From: Parabacteroides sp. PF5-6
GTDB taxonomy: Bacteria; Bacteroidota; Bacteroidia; Bacteroidales; Tannerellaceae
DNA: 64,000 bases
Assembly (NCBI RefSeq): GCF_029504695.1
Contig: NZ_JAQFIN010000005.1
Location: 248,001 to 312,000, forward strand
Direction: 5' to 3'
Shown here: one piece after another, positions 53,857 to 63,480 of the stretch
Layout of the letters: every line of letters begins with the position of its first letter
Position numbering within the stretch: position 1 is the first letter of the stretch
The notes under the pieces: model-generated
What the model was told of the DNA's origin: nothing
Database searches by the model: none
Seen by the model: only the letters and a program-made list of their open reading frames with translations
Program-made: the position numbers and the translations under genes

Positions 53857-54072
53857 ATGACAAAAGGAAGTATTGGATTTAACGCAGGCAAAGTACTCAT
53901 TCTGATTGAAGATAACACATGTCTTAGTTTCGAGACGTTAAAACAGGAAACCCAATTGCCCGACGCCGATTTATGGACCGCTATCGGTTGGCTCGCCCGG
54001 GAAAATAAAATCGAAATCAACAATTCCGCGGCTATTCCGTTCTTTAGTCCCGGACCTAATTATTATGATTAA
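53857..54072 (+). CDS. Winged-helix DNA-binding protein (DUF2582)
   Basis: 71 residues: GKVLILIEDNTCLSFETLKQ and DADLWTAIGWLARENKIEI form a compact winged helix-turn-helix matching DUF2582. Role unknown; these are often single small genes in Bacteroidetes. Confidence 0.82.
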   Translation: MTKGSIGFNAGKVLILIEDNTCLSFETLKQETQLPDADLWTAIGWLARENKIEINNSAAIPFFSPGPNYYD

Positions 54073-54110
54073 GGGATTTATCTCTCAACCTCAGTGATAA
54101 TTTTACTGTC

Positions 54111-54198
54111 GATGCGCATGGAAGGTACTAACGATACGCATGGACAGTATTGACGATGGGCATGGACAGTACTGACGAAGCCCATCGACAATAGTATT
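54111..54198. repeat. 22-bp repeat array R7, four units
   Basis: Units 54111-54132, 54133-54154, 54155-54176 and 54177-54198, exactly 22 bp. The core is GATGNGCATGGACAGTACTGAC; the fourth unit has a GACAATAGT variant. A sequence family not seen elsewhere in the window. Confidence 0.9.
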
Positions 54199-54382
54199 CC
54201 TACTATAGAATCAACAGATTATTCCGCACTTATTTTCTTCAAATCGCAATCAAAGACGAATAACCATTCCTTTTCGTGAGAAGTTCGCAGATATGAGATG
54301 AAAAGTATTTAGAATTTTCATTTTCAGCCGCTTTTTAGGAGAAAAAATAGAGAAATTTTTCTTCATTCCTGAAAATTGCTTG

Positions 54383-54390
54383 TACCTTTG
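54383..54390 (+). promoter_or_regulatory. Predicted -7 element of the methylmalonyl-CoA operon
   Basis: TACCTTTG at 54383-54390; the -33 region is T-rich (TTTTT near 54355-54360) but lacks a clear TTTG. The leader would be about 38 nt. Confidence 0.5.
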
Positions 54391-54434
54391 CACTCTAATT
54401 GTATAATAGTACTTAAACATTAATTTATAATCTC

Positions 54435-54845
54435 ATGGAACTTACACACATTGAGCATCTGGGGATCGCGGTGAAGAGCATCGAAGCGTCTCTGCCGTAT
54501 TACGAAGGTGTCTTAGGACTGAAATGCTACAACATCGAAGTAGTAGAAGACCAAAAAGTAAAAACAGCCTTTTTCAAGGTAGGCCAAACTAAAATCGAAT
54601 TACTGGAACCGACCAGTGAAGATAGTACCATCGCTAAATTCCTGGAAAAGAAAGGGGAAGGCATTCATCATATCGCTTTTGCCGTACCCAACGTACAGGA
54701 AGCATTAGACGAAGCAGCCGCCAAAGGTGTGAAACTGATCGACGAGAAACCCCGCCGGGGCGCCGAAGGCCTGAACATCGCGTTCCTGCATCCGAAATTC
54801 ACTGCCGGAGTATTGACCGAGCTCTGCATGGAAGGAGAGAAATAA
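54435..54845 (+). CDS. mce: Methylmalonyl-CoA epimerase
   Basis: 136 residues, a vicinal-oxygen-chelate protein: IEHLGIAV and GIHHIAFAV supply histidine metal ligands and ELCMEG the glutamate. It interconverts (R)- and (S)-methylmalonyl-CoA. First gene of mce-mmdA-mmdD-mmdC-mmdB, used in propionate formation from succinate. Confidence 0.94.
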   Translation: MELTHIEHLGIAVKSIEASLPYYEGVLGLKCYNIEVVEDQKVKTAFFKVGQTKIELLEPTSEDSTIAKFLEKKGEGIHHIAFAVPNVQEALDEAAAKGVKLIDEKPRRGAEGLNIAFLHPKFTAGVLTELCMEGEK

Positions 54846-54880
54846 AAAACACATTTACATAACAACAAATCACATTTACA

Positions 54881-56434
54881 ATGAGTAATCAACTTGAAAA
54901 AGTAAAAGAGCTTATTGCCCTTCGCGAAAAAGCCCGTTTAGGTGGTGGAGAAAAACGCATTGAGTCTCAGCACCAGAAAGGCAAGTACACCGCACGCGAA
55001 CGTATCGCCATGTTGCTTGACGAAGGTAGTTTTGAAGAATTCGATATGTTCGTGCAGCACCGCAGTACGAACTTCGGTATCGAAAAGACGAAATTCCTGG
55101 GCGACGGGGTAGTTACCGGTTACGGAACCATCGATGGCCGTCTGGTGTATATCTATGCGCAGGACTTCACCGTATTCGGGGGTGCCTTGTCGGAAACCCT
55201 GGCCATGAAGATCTGTAAAGTAATGGATCAAGCCATGAAGATGGGTGCTCCGGTTATCGGTTTGAACGACTCCGGTGGTGCACGTATTCAGGAAGGTGTA
55301 AACGCTTTGGCGGGTTACGCTGAAATTTTCCAACGCAATATCCTGGCTTCCGGGGTAGTGCCTCAGATCTCCGGTATCTTCGGCCCGTGTGCCGGTGGTG
55401 CGGTTTATTCTCCGGCGCTGACCGACTTCAATATCATGACACGCGGAACAAGCTATATGTTCCTTACCGGCCCGAAGGTGGTAAAAACCGTTACCGGTGA
55501 AGACGTAACCCAGGAACAATTGGGTGGCGCCAGCGTACATACTACGAAATCAGGGGTTGCTCATTTTGCTGTGGATACGGAAGAAGAAGGTTTCCAACTG
55601 ATCCGTCAGTTGATCAGCTTCGTGCCGCAGAACAACCTGGAAGAGACTCCGCTGATTGAATGTCATGACCCGATCGACCGTCTGGACGACGTATTGAACG
55701 AGATCATCCCCGACAGCCCGAATCAGGCTTACGATATGTACGAAGTGATCGGTACGATCATCGACGGCAACGAATTCCTGGAAGTACATGCCGACTACGC
55801 GAAGAATATCATCGTCGGTTTCGCCCGTTTCAACGGACAATCCGTGGGTATCATCGCCAACCAGCCGAAGATTATGGCCGGTTGTTTGGATAGCAACGCT
55901 TCCCGCAAAGGCGCTCGTTTCGTGCGTTTCTGCGATGCTTTCAATATTCCTTTGGTGACTCTGGTCGACGTACCGGGCTTCCTGCCGGGAACAGGTCAGG
56001 AGTACAACGGGGTGATCCTGCACGGGGCGAAACTATTGTATGCTTACGGAGAAGCGACTGTGCCTAAGGTAACCGTTACCCTGCGTAAATCATACGGTGG
56101 TGCCTATTGCGTGATGAGTTCGAAACACCTGCGCGGTGACATGAACTACGCATGGCCGACGGCTGAGATCGCCGTAATGGGCCCGAGCGGTGCCGTTGAA
56201 GTGATCTTCGCCAAAGAAGTAGCGGCTGCCGAAGATCCGGCTAAGATGAGCGCAGAGAAAGAAGAAGACTACAAAAAAGCATTCGCCAACCCCTACAACG
56301 CGGCACAATACGGTTATATCGACGATGTGATCGAACCGCGTAACACCCGTTTCCGCATTATCCGCGCGCTGCAGCAACTGCAGACCAAGAAACTGGTGAA
56401 TCCGGCGAAGAAACATGATAATATGCCTCTGTAA
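54881..56434 (+). CDS. mmdA: Methylmalonyl-CoA decarboxylase alpha subunit (carboxyltransferase)
   Basis: 517 residues of the acyl-CoA carboxyltransferase family: the two crotonase-like halves have [19 protein letters not shown] and [10 protein letters not shown], then [13 protein letters not shown], and [22 protein letters not shown] in the second half (parts shown). It transfers the carboxyl group from methylmalonyl-CoA to biotin. The operon context with gamma and beta membrane subunits favours decarboxylase over carboxylase. Confidence 0.93.
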   Translation: MSNQLEKVKELIALREKARLGGGEKRIESQHQKGKYTARERIAMLLDEGSFEEFDMFVQHRSTNFGIEKTKFLGDGVVTGYGTIDGRLVYIYAQDFTVFGGALSETLAMKICKVMDQAMKMGAPVIGLNDSGGARIQEGVNALAGYAEIFQRNILASGVVPQISGIFGPCAGGAVYSPALTDFNIMTRGTSYMFLTGPKVVKTVTGEDVTQEQLGGASVHTTKSGVAHFAVDTEEEGFQLIRQLISFVPQNNLEETPLIECHDPIDRLDDVLNEIIPDSPNQAYDMYEVIGTIIDGNEFLEVHADYAKNIIVGFARFNGQSVGIIANQPKIMAGCLDSNASRKGARFVRFCDAFNIPLVTLVDVPGFLPGTGQEYNGVILHGAKLLYAYGEATVPKVTVTLRKSYGGAYCVMSSKHLRGDMNYAWPTAEIAVMGPSGAVEVIFAKEVAAAEDPAKMSAEKEEDYKKAFANPYNAAQYGYIDDVIEPRNTRFRIIRALQQLQTKKLVNPAKKHDNMPL

Positions 56435-56479
56435 TTCTTGCAGATGATAACAGTAAGAAGTAAGAATTTAGAAGTAGTA

Positions 56480-57385
56480 ATGACTATGTATAATCGAATT
56501 AAAAGAAACGCGGGAATTGCCTTGTTGTTTGTTTTGCTCTTTTCATTCGGAGCGCAGGCACAGCAGGTAACCTCTATGCGTATAAATGAAGTACTGGTTA
56601 TCAACGAAGACAACTTCGTTGATGATTACGGTAAACGGAACGGATGGATTGAATTGTACAATACTTCGGCCGGGACAGTAAATATCGGTGGTTGTTTCCT
56701 GACAAACGACAAGAACAACCCGACCAAATACACGATCCCCAAAGGCGACGTATTGACCAAGATTCCGCCCCGGCAACACACGCTGTTCTGGGCCGACGGA
56801 AATGCCGACCACGGGACCTTCCATGTGAATTTTCAGTTTGATCCGGCGAAAGAGAACTATATTGCTCTCTACGATGCTGACGGAAGAACCTTAGTCGACG
56901 AGATCGTGATCCCGGCGACGCAAAAAGCAGATATCAGCTACGGCCGTCTGATCGACGGAAAAGAGGAATGGGGTACATTGAAAAAGGTAACGCCCAGCAC
57001 AAACAACCTGACACTGGACAGAAACGAGAAGATCGATAACTTAAAAGAGAACGACCCCTCCGGTTTGGGCATGACTATGACGGCTATGGCCGTTGTTTTC
57101 TCCGGATTGGTCTTGTTGTATCTGGTCTTCAAACAAGTAGGCAAAAGCGCTGTCTCTGCCGGTCAACGCCGCGCGAAAAAGGCATCAGCCGACCCGGCCA
57201 TACCGACCACGGAAGCCGGAGAGATTTCAGCCGAGACACTCGCTGCGATCGGAATGGCGCTCTACGAATTGGATCAGGATGTGCACGACTTCGAGAACAC
57301 CGTACTGACCATCCACAAGGTAAAACGTACCTACTCACCATGGAGCTCCAAGATCTATGGTTTACGCGAACTCCCAAGAAAGTAA
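56480..57385 (+). CDS. mmdD: Decarboxylase gamma-type subunit with lamin-tail domain
   Basis: 301 residues from the ATG at 56480 (two other ATG codons at 56444 and 56486 are possible). A signal-like segment (IALLFVLLFSFGAQAQ) is followed by a lamin-tail-like domain (~27-150: MRINEVLVINEDNF, GWIELYNTS, HTLFWADGNADHG). A membrane helix (MTAMAVVFSGLVLLYLVFKQV) and a polar tail correspond to the OadG gamma subunit. OadG normally is only ~80-120 residues; here an extracytoplasmic domain is fused in front. Confidence 0.85.
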   Translation: MTMYNRIKRNAGIALLFVLLFSFGAQAQQVTSMRINEVLVINEDNFVDDYGKRNGWIELYNTSAGTVNIGGCFLTNDKNNPTKYTIPKGDVLTKIPPRQHTLFWADGNADHGTFHVNFQFDPAKENYIALYDADGRTLVDEIVIPATQKADISYGRLIDGKEEWGTLKKVTPSTNNLTLDRNEKIDNLKENDPSGLGMTMTAMAVVFSGLVLLYLVFKQVGKSAVSAGQRRAKKASADPAIPTTEAGEISAETLAAIGMALYELDQDVHDFENTVLTIHKVKRTYSPWSSKIYGLRELPRK

Positions 57386-57405
57386 TTATCTAATAAAGAA
57401 AAAGA

Positions 57406-57837
57406 ATGAAAAGTTTTAAATATACAATCAACGGCACCGTCTATAAAGTGCATATCAATTCAGTAGTAGAAGATATGGCTGAGGTGGAAGTGAACGGTAT
57501 GCCTTATAAAGTAAAAATGGAAAAACCGGCGAAGAAGCAGGTCGTTACGTTGAAAAGACCGGCTCAGGCTCCGACCACTTCGACAGGTGCTCCGGTGGTA
57601 TCCCGTCCGGCAGCTTCCGCAAGCGCAGGCGCTGTACGCTCTCCGCTGCCCGGTGTGATCCTGGAAGTGAAATGTAAGGTAGGCGATACGGTGAAGAAAG
57701 GACAGACCATTATCATCCTCGAAGCCATGAAAATGGAGAACAGCATCAATGCCGACCGCGACGGAAGCATCACCGAAATTAAAGTAAACAAAGGCGATAA
57801 CGTATTGGAAAATGCGGAACTCGTAGTAATCGGATAA
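57406..57837 (+). CDS. mmdC: Biotin carrier protein of methylmalonyl-CoA decarboxylase
   Basis: 143 residues. The biotinylation site is the lysine in ILEAMKMENSIN. A Pro/Ala/Ser-rich linker (~55-75) links an N-terminal strand region to the biotinyl domain. It carries carboxybiotin from MmdA to the membrane subunit MmdB. Confidence 0.94.
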   Translation: MKSFKYTINGTVYKVHINSVVEDMAEVEVNGMPYKVKMEKPAKKQVVTLKRPAQAPTTSTGAPVVSRPAASASAGAVRSPLPGVILEVKCKVGDTVKKGQTIIILEAMKMENSINADRDGSITEIKVNKGDNVLENAELVVIG

Positions 57838-57841
57838 GAAT

Positions 57842-59002
57842 ATGCAAGAAAGTCTTTTCACCTTCCTGGGGGAGAACCTTCAACTGTTCTTAACCTATAC
57901 AGGATTTTACAACGCGACGCCGGGGCACTTGATCATGATTGTGATCGGGTTGATCTTCATCTTCCTGGCGATCAGATATGAATTTGAACCGATGCTGTTG
58001 ATCCCGATCGGATTCGGTATGTTGATTGGGAATATCCCTTTCAAAGATGCCGGGCTGCAGGTGGGGATTTACGAAGAAGGATCGGTACTGAACATCCTCT
58101 ATCAAGGGGTTACACAGGGGTGGTATCCCCCATTGATCTTCATGGGCATCGGGGCGATGACCGACTTCTCGTCGTTGATCTCCAACCCGAAACTGTTGTT
58201 GGTAGGTGCTGCCGCCCAGTTTGGTATCTTCGGTGCTTATATCATCGCACTGCAGATGGGCTTCGAACCCAACCAGGCAGGGGCTATCGGTATCATCGGT
58301 GGGGCTGACGGCCCGACGGCGATCTTCCTTTCGTCTAAACTGGCGCCCAACCTGATGGGGGCTATTGCGGTCTCGGCCTACTCCTATATGGCGTTAGTGC
58401 CGATCATCCAGCCGCCGTTTATGCGCTTGCTCACGACCAAGAAAGAACGGGTGATCCGGATGAAACCGCCGCGCGTGGTTTCTTCGACCGAGAAGATTAT
58501 CTTCCCGATCATCGGGTTGTTGTTGACTTGCTTCCTGGTGCCTTCCGGACTTCCCTTGTTAGGGATGTTGTTCTTCGGTAACCTGATCAAAGAAAGTGGT
58601 GTGACCCGTCGTTTGGCTGAAACCGCTCGCGGACCGCTGATCGACACGATCACCATCCTGTTGGGACTCACCGTGGGTGCTTCTACGCAAGCCACACAGT
58701 TCCTGACCCTGAGCTCAATCAAGATCTTCGCTCTGGGAGCGCTTTCTTTCGTGATCGCTACCTGCACGGGTATCCTGTTTGTGAAGTTCTTCAACCTGTT
58801 CCTCAAAGAAGGAAACAAGATCAATCCGTTGATTGGTAACTCCGGGGTATCCGCTGTTCCCGACTCGGCACGTATCTCTCAGCACGTTGGTTTGGAATAC
58901 GATCCGACCAACTACCTGTTGATGCACGCTATGGGCCCGAACGTAGCCGGTGTGATCGGTTCGGCTGTTGCCGCCGGTATCCTGTTAGGTTTCTTATCGT
59001 AA
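57842..59002 (+). CDS. mmdB: Methylmalonyl-CoA decarboxylase beta subunit, sodium pump
   Basis: 386 residues with ~10 membrane helices. The OadB motif GIIGGADGPTAIFLSSKLAP and the C-terminal NSGVSAVPDSARI are conserved. It decarboxylates carboxybiotin and exports Na+. It starts 4 nt after mmdC. The operon ends in a strong terminator. Confidence 0.95.
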   Translation: MQESLFTFLGENLQLFLTYTGFYNATPGHLIMIVIGLIFIFLAIRYEFEPMLLIPIGFGMLIGNIPFKDAGLQVGIYEEGSVLNILYQGVTQGWYPPLIFMGIGAMTDFSSLISNPKLLLVGAAAQFGIFGAYIIALQMGFEPNQAGAIGIIGGADGPTAIFLSSKLAPNLMGAIAVSAYSYMALVPIIQPPFMRLLTTKKERVIRMKPPRVVSSTEKIIFPIIGLLLTCFLVPSGLPLLGMLFFGNLIKESGVTRRLAETARGPLIDTITILLGLTVGASTQATQFLTLSSIKIFALGALSFVIATCTGILFVKFFNLFLKEGNKINPLIGNSGVSAVPDSARISQHVGLEYDPTNYLLMHAMGPNVAGVIGSAVAAGILLGFLS

Positions 59003-59022
59003 GATTATCTTTACATGAGTAT

Positions 59023-59052
59023 AAAAAAAGGCGTCTTCGGACGCCTTTTTTT
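59023..59052 (+). terminator. Terminator of the methylmalonyl-CoA operon
   Basis: AAAAAAAGGCGTC-TTCG-GACGCCTTTTTTT: 13 bp with a stable tetraloop. Symmetric, so it could also stop the convergent crp gene. Confidence 0.95.
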
Positions 59053-59083
59053 GTTTCTCCCCCTGACACCTTCGCTTTTCATG

Positions 59084-59776
59084 CTACAGAATCATACGCT
59101 TGAGCTCGGCGAGCTGCAAGAGCTCCACCTTTTTGCCTTTGATGCGGATCAGCCCTTCTTTGACCAGTTTATTGATCTCTTTGGAGAGGGCGGGGCGGGT
59201 GACACAGAGGTATTCGGCGAGCTGCACCTGGTTGTGTTCGATCTCGATCACCTCCGTATCGGGCTGTTTCTGCTCGAAGAGGTACACGATAAAGCGGCTG
59301 CGCACATTCTTATGCGACAGGGCATGCAGGCGGGTAACGGTGCATTTGGTGCAGTTACCGGTGATACACAGGAAGTTTTTCAAGATATCGGGATGTTCGC
59401 TGATCAGGCTGAAGACCGACTCTTTGGTGGCGGTGAAGAAGATGCCTTCGTTCATCACCGTGAACGTGGCCGGCAGCGTGCCGTCTTTCTTAAACAGGTG
59501 GGGGGTGGCAAAGGCACGGGGCGCGACGATATGCTCGATCAAGACCTCATTGCCCAGGGCGTCGATGATGTCGACCCGCAATTTGCCTTTCAACAGGATA
59601 TAGAGGTGGCGGCAGATGGTGTTCTGCCGGAGGATCACCTCGTTCTTTTCGATCTCGTAGACAGCATAGTCCAATTTGTCCAACAGGGTGAGCTGGATGT
59701 TGTGTGACAGGTCGTTGAATAAGGGAATTTGGAAGAGGAGTTGTTCCAGTTCCGCTGTGCAGTCTATTCGATTCAT
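59084..59776 (-). CDS. Crp/Fnr-family transcriptional regulator
   Basis: 230 residues from the ATG at 59776. An ATG 54 nt upstream (59830) is also in frame, but a -7-like TACGTTTG (59808 to 59801) lies between the two, which favours the shorter start. A cyclic-nucleotide-binding-like domain (ILRQNTICRHLYILLKG) is followed by a Crp-type HTH (VQLAEYLCVTRPALSKEINK). The Fnr-type iron-sulfur cysteines are not in the usual N-terminal spacing. Divergent from a porin gene, its likely target. Confidence 0.87.
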   Translation of the reverse strand: MNRIDCTAELEQLLFQIPLFNDLSHNIQLTLLDKLDYAVYEIEKNEVILRQNTICRHLYILLKGKLRVDIIDALGNEVLIEHIVAPRAFATPHLFKKDGTLPATFTVMNEGIFFTATKESVFSLISEHPDILKNFLCITGNCTKCTVTRLHALSHKNVRSRFIVYLFEQKQPDTEVIEIEHNQVQLAEYLCVTRPALSKEINKLVKEGLIRIKGKKVELLQLAELKRMIL

Positions 59777-59800
59777 TTGCCGTTTCTTGTGTTCTTCCGA

Positions 59801-59808
59801 CAAACGTA
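59801..59808 (-). promoter_or_regulatory. Possible -7 element of the Crp/Fnr gene
   Basis: TACGTTTG read on the minus strand (59808 to 59801), 25 nt before the ATG at 59776. No clear -33 box. Confidence 0.5.
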
Positions 59809-59931
59809 GTGATTTTCTTTTATTCTTCATAAGGCTGTGGCGACAATTATTTCCCTGCCGGTGTAATTTTGATTACATCTTTTTCGCCGGATTCCGTTTT
59901 CCTTTGCAGCAATAAACCATGATTTAATCGT

Positions 59932-61224
59932 ATGATGAAACGGATAGCTTTACTTACGTGTGTATTGGCGTTGCTGTTGGGGCACGACCTGACAGGGCAA
60001 ACGCCTGAGAATGAGACTTCACTTTCTTTCCAGATCCGTCCGCGGGCGGAGTACCGTAACGGTGCGCTTATGCCACGTGGCGAAGGCGAACTGCCGGCTT
60101 CTTTTGTCAATAACCGGGCCCGTCTCTCCCTCAACTATAAACGCGCTGACTACTTGATTATGAAACTCTCCGCCCAGCATGTCGGGGTTTGGGGGCAAGA
60201 TCCGCAGATCGATAAGAACGGCCGTTTCATCTTGAATGAGGCCTGGGCGCGACTCAACCTGGGCAGCGGTTTCTTTGCCCAGCTGGGACGGCAGGGGCTG
60301 GTGTACGACGATGAACGCCTTCTGGGGGGACTGGACTGGAACGTAGCCGGCCGTTTCCACGACGCATTAAAGCTGGGCTTTGAAGATCATGCCAACAAGC
60401 TGCACCTGGTCTTGGCGTATAACCAGAACGATGAGAAGACCAAAGGCGGAAACTATTATCTGCCGGGCGGGCAGCCTTATAAGACCATGCAAACACTGTG
60501 GTATCAACATGCTGCCACTGCTTATCCTTTTTCTGTGTCCGCGTTGATCCTCAACTTGGGGCAAGAAGGGGGCGACGGGGAAACGCTCCGGGGCAAGACC
60601 CGTTATATGCAGACGCTGGGGCTTTATCTTTCTTATGCGCCGGGACGTTGGAACTTTGTTGGATCGACTTATTTTCAAACGGGAGAGAATGCCGCAGGGA
60701 CTGATGTGGGTGCCTGGATGGGCAGTCTGAAAGCGGCGTATGCGATCGATCGGCAGTGGGGCGTTTCCGTGGGTACGGATTACCTGAGCGGGCAGGAAGC
60801 GGGCGACAGCAAAATCAAGGCTTTCAACCCGTTATATGGTACGCACCATAAGTTCTACGGCAGTATGGACTATTTCTATGCCTCTTCTTTCCGCAGCGGA
60901 TACAATCCGGGGCTCTGGGATCTGTATGGCGGGTTGACATATAAGGCTTCGCCGAAGGTGAACCTGTCATTCAACTATCATTATTTCCGGATGGCGGCGG
61001 ATGTCTATGCCGACGGCAGTGAGGTGGCGAAAGGATTGGGCTCGGAGTTTGATTTTCAACTGGACTGGACGCTGATGAAAGACGTACGCCTATCCCTGGG
61101 CTATTCCGTTATGGCGGGAACAGCCTCGATGGATATTGTCAAAGGCGGAAGTCATAAGAGCTGGCAAGACTGGGGTTGGATGTCGTTGAACATCAACCCG
61201 CAGATCTTTTTCGCAAAGTGGTAA
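59932..61224 (+). CDS. Alginate-export-type outer-membrane porin
   Basis: 430 residues. A signal peptide (IALLTCVLALLLGHDLTG, then Q) is followed by beta strands with RPRAEYRNGALMPRGEGE, FVNNRARLSLNY, NEAWARLNLGSGFFAQLGRQ and ending in NINPQIFFAKW. This matches the alginate_exp porin family, which in Bacteroidales mostly has unknown substrates. It is divergent from the Crp/Fnr gene. Confidence 0.85.
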   Translation: MMKRIALLTCVLALLLGHDLTGQTPENETSLSFQIRPRAEYRNGALMPRGEGELPASFVNNRARLSLNYKRADYLIMKLSAQHVGVWGQDPQIDKNGRFILNEAWARLNLGSGFFAQLGRQGLVYDDERLLGGLDWNVAGRFHDALKLGFEDHANKLHLVLAYNQNDEKTKGGNYYLPGGQPYKTMQTLWYQHAATAYPFSVSALILNLGQEGGDGETLRGKTRYMQTLGLYLSYAPGRWNFVGSTYFQTGENAAGTDVGAWMGSLKAAYAIDRQWGVSVGTDYLSGQEAGDSKIKAFNPLYGTHHKFYGSMDYFYASSFRSGYNPGLWDLYGGLTYKASPKVNLSFNYHYFRMAADVYADGSEVAKGLGSEFDFQLDWTLMKDVRLSLGYSVMAGTASMDIVKGGSHKSWQDWGWMSLNINPQIFFAKW

Positions 61225-61233
61225 GCCGTCCGC

Positions 61234-62355
61234 TCAGAGCAGCTTGCGGAAACGTTGCAGGAAGTCGTTGGCTTCGTCCATCGTCAGGCAGAGCGGGGGC
61301 AATAGGCGGATGGTATGCGTGCCGGCGACTCCGGTGAATACCTTCTCTTCGAACAATAGTTTATTGCGCACTTCTTTGATCGACTCTTCAAACTCAATGC
61401 CGATCATCAAACCACGGCCCCGCACTTCTTTGATGCCGGGGAAGCGGTGCAGTTCATCGATCAGGTAGTTGCCCACCCGGGCGGCGTTAGCGATCAGTTT
61501 CTCCTCTTCGAAGATATCCAATACGGCGATGGCGGCGGCACAGGCGAGGTGATTCCCGCCGAAGGTCGTTCCCAGCATACCGTAAACGGGTTTGAACATC
61601 GGGCTGATCAATAGGCCGCTGACGGGGAAACCATTGCCAATGCCTTTGGCTACGGTGATCAGATCGGGCTGGATACCGGCATGTTGGTGGGCAAAGAACT
61701 GACCACTCCGCCCGTAACCCGATTGAATCTCATCGAGAATCAGGCAGGCTTCGTACTGGGTACACAACGCGCGCAGGTCTTGCATAAACTGATCGGTCGG
61801 CAACTGGATACCGCCCACGCCCTGGATCCCTTCGATAATCACGGAAGAGACATCACCTTTTTTCAATTCTGCCTCAACGGCGGCGGCATCATTGAGCGGC
61901 AGATAGGTCACCGCCAGGTCTTCGTTGACGGGAGCGATGATCTTCGGGTTGTCGGTTACCCGCACGGCAGCCGACGTACGTCCGTGAAAGGCGTGCTCGA
62001 AGGCCAATACCCGTTTCTTTCCGTTATGGAACGAAGCCAGTTTCAAGGCATTCTCATTCGCCTCTGCTCCGGAGTTGATCAGGAACAGCGAATAGTCATC
62101 GTAGCCGCTGGCTTTTCCCAGCTTATCGGCTAATGTCTGTTGCAGACTGTTGATTACTGAATTGGAATAGAATCCCAATTTATTCACCTGCTCAGTGATC
62201 GCTTTGACATACACCGGATGGCTATGCCCCACGGAGATCACCGCGTGACCACCATACAGATCCAGATACTCGGTTCCTTCTGTGTCCCATACCTTGCAGC
62301 CGAGACCCCGAACAATCTCAATATTAAATAAAGGATATACGTCGAATAAGTTCAT
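61234..62355 (-). CDS. argD: N-acyl-ornithine aminotransferase
   Basis: 373 residues, class III PLP aminotransferase: GGHAVISVGHSHP, LILDEIQSGYGRSG and the PLP lysine in TVAKGIGNGFP. It converts the N-acylated glutamate semialdehyde to acylornithine. Given the succinyl-type carbamoyltransferase at 23845 the substrate is probably N-succinylated. Last gene of argG / four-helix-bundle gene / argC / argD. Confidence 0.94.
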   Translation of the reverse strand: MNLFDVYPLFNIEIVRGLGCKVWDTEGTEYLDLYGGHAVISVGHSHPVYVKAITEQVNKLGFYSNSVINSLQQTLADKLGKASGYDDYSLFLINSGAEANENALKLASFHNGKKRVLAFEHAFHGRTSAAVRVTDNPKIIAPVNEDLAVTYLPLNDAAAVEAELKKGDVSSVIIEGIQGVGGIQLPTDQFMQDLRALCTQYEACLILDEIQSGYGRSGQFFAHQHAGIQPDLITVAKGIGNGFPVSGLLISPMFKPVYGMLGTTFGGNHLACAAAIAVLDIFEEEKLIANAARVGNYLIDELHRFPGIKEVRGRGLMIGIEFEESIKEVRNKLLFEEKVFTGVAGTHTIRLLPPLCLTMDEANDFLQRFRKLL

Positions 62356-62367
62356 AACTTTATAAAA

Positions 62368-62481
62368 GCCCCCTAAATCCCCCGAAGGGGGACTTCCAAC
62401 TATGCGAGGGCTGGGTAGTTGGGGTTATTACATTAATTAATTTTACTATCTCCAAGTCCCCCTTCGGGGGATTTAGGGGGC
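62368..62481. repeat. 28-bp perfect inverted repeat between argC and argD
   Basis: Arms 62368-62395 and 62454-62481 are exact reverse complements, with CCCCCGAAGGGGG inside each as a nested hairpin. The spacer (62396-62453, 58 nt) contains a second small inverted repeat (CCAACTA / TAGTTGG). Compare the 32-bp inverted repeat at 22987 (spacer 57 nt). Confidence 0.92.
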
Positions 62482-62483
62482 CT

Positions 62484-63452
62484 TTAAAATCCACTGGGTT
62501 TTAGATGCAAACCTACCTTCTCTTCCAACCCGAACAACAGATTCATATTATGTACCGCTTGTCCGCTGGCGCCTTTGAGTAGGTTGTCGATCATGGAGAT
62601 AATCAGGAGTTTGTCGTCGTGTTTCTCCAGGTGGATCAGACATTTATTGGTATTGACCACTTGCTTCATGTCGGGGTTCTTGTCCGTGATGAAGGTGAAG
62701 GAGTGGTCATCGTAGTATTCTTCGTAGATGCGGGTGATCTCATCCAAGCCGACCTTGCAGTCGATATAGGTCGTGGCGAAGATACCGCGAGAGAAGTTAC
62801 CGCGCACGGGGATAAAGTTGATGCGGCTGTTGAAGCTGGTCTGCAGTTGGCGCAGGCTCTGATCGATCTCCGCCAGATGCTGGTGGGTGAACGGTTTGTA
62901 GATCGAGATGTTATCGTTACGCCAACTGAAATGGGTGGTTGATGATGGCTTTACGCCCGCGCCGGTCGAGCCGGTGATGGCATTGACATGCAATTCGGAA
63001 TTCAGCATCAGGTGTTTGGCCAATGGCAGTATGCCCAGTTGGATACAGGTGGCGAAGCAGCCCGGGTTGGCTACGTATCGCGATTTGCAGATCGCCCGGC
63101 GGTTGAGTTCCGGCAAGCCGTAGATAAACTCGTGTTCGTCGCTCTTCATGCGGTAGTCCGTACTCAGGTCGATGATCTTCAGGTGCTCGGGGATGGTATG
63201 GCTCTCCATAAACTTCTTGGAATCGCCATGCGCCGAGCAGAGGAATAGGAGGTCGACCTCATCGAATGGCAAAGCATCGGTGAAGGCCAGATCGGTTTCG
63301 CCGAACAAACCGCTATGCACATCGGTAATCCGGTTGCCCGCGTTACTGCTACTGTTCACAAATACAATTTCCGCATCGGGATGATTGAGCAACAGGCGAA
63401 TGAGTTCCCCTGCCGTATAACCTGCACCACCGATGATCCCTACTTTTATCAT
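62484..63452 (-). CDS. argC: N-acyl-gamma-glutamyl-phosphate reductase
   Basis: 322 residues. The Rossmann start (IKVGIIGGAGYTAGELIRLL), the catalytic cysteine in VANPGCFAT and the histidine region (GVKPSSTTHFSWRND) match ArgC. It reduces N-acyl-glutamyl-phosphate. Operonic with argG upstream and argD downstream. Confidence 0.95.
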   Translation of the reverse strand: MIKVGIIGGAGYTAGELIRLLLNHPDAEIVFVNSSSNAGNRITDVHSGLFGETDLAFTDALPFDEVDLLFLCSAHGDSKKFMESHTIPEHLKIIDLSTDYRMKSDEHEFIYGLPELNRRAICKSRYVANPGCFATCIQLGILPLAKHLMLNSELHVNAITGSTGAGVKPSSTTHFSWRNDNISIYKPFTHQHLAEIDQSLRQLQTSFNSRINFIPVRGNFSRGIFATTYIDCKVGLDEITRIYEEYYDDHSFTFITDKNPDMKQVVNTNKCLIHLEKHDDKLLIISMIDNLLKGASGQAVHNMNLLFGLEEKVGLHLKPSGF

Positions 63453-63480
63453 AATTGTTAATTGTTAATTGTTAATTATA
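63453..63480. repeat. Four heptamers AATTGTT upstream of argC
   Basis: AATTGTT x3 and AATTATA (63453-63480), directly after the argC start codon's upstream end. The stop codon of the four-helix-bundle gene (63476-63478) lies inside it. Confidence 0.85.

Larger units (their letters stand above)
54073..54434. other. Intergenic region with 22-bp array R7 and mmd promoter
   Basis: A 362-nt gap between DUF2582 and mce. It contains the array (54111-54198) and a -7 element TACCTTTG at 54383-54390. No gene. Confidence 0.7.
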
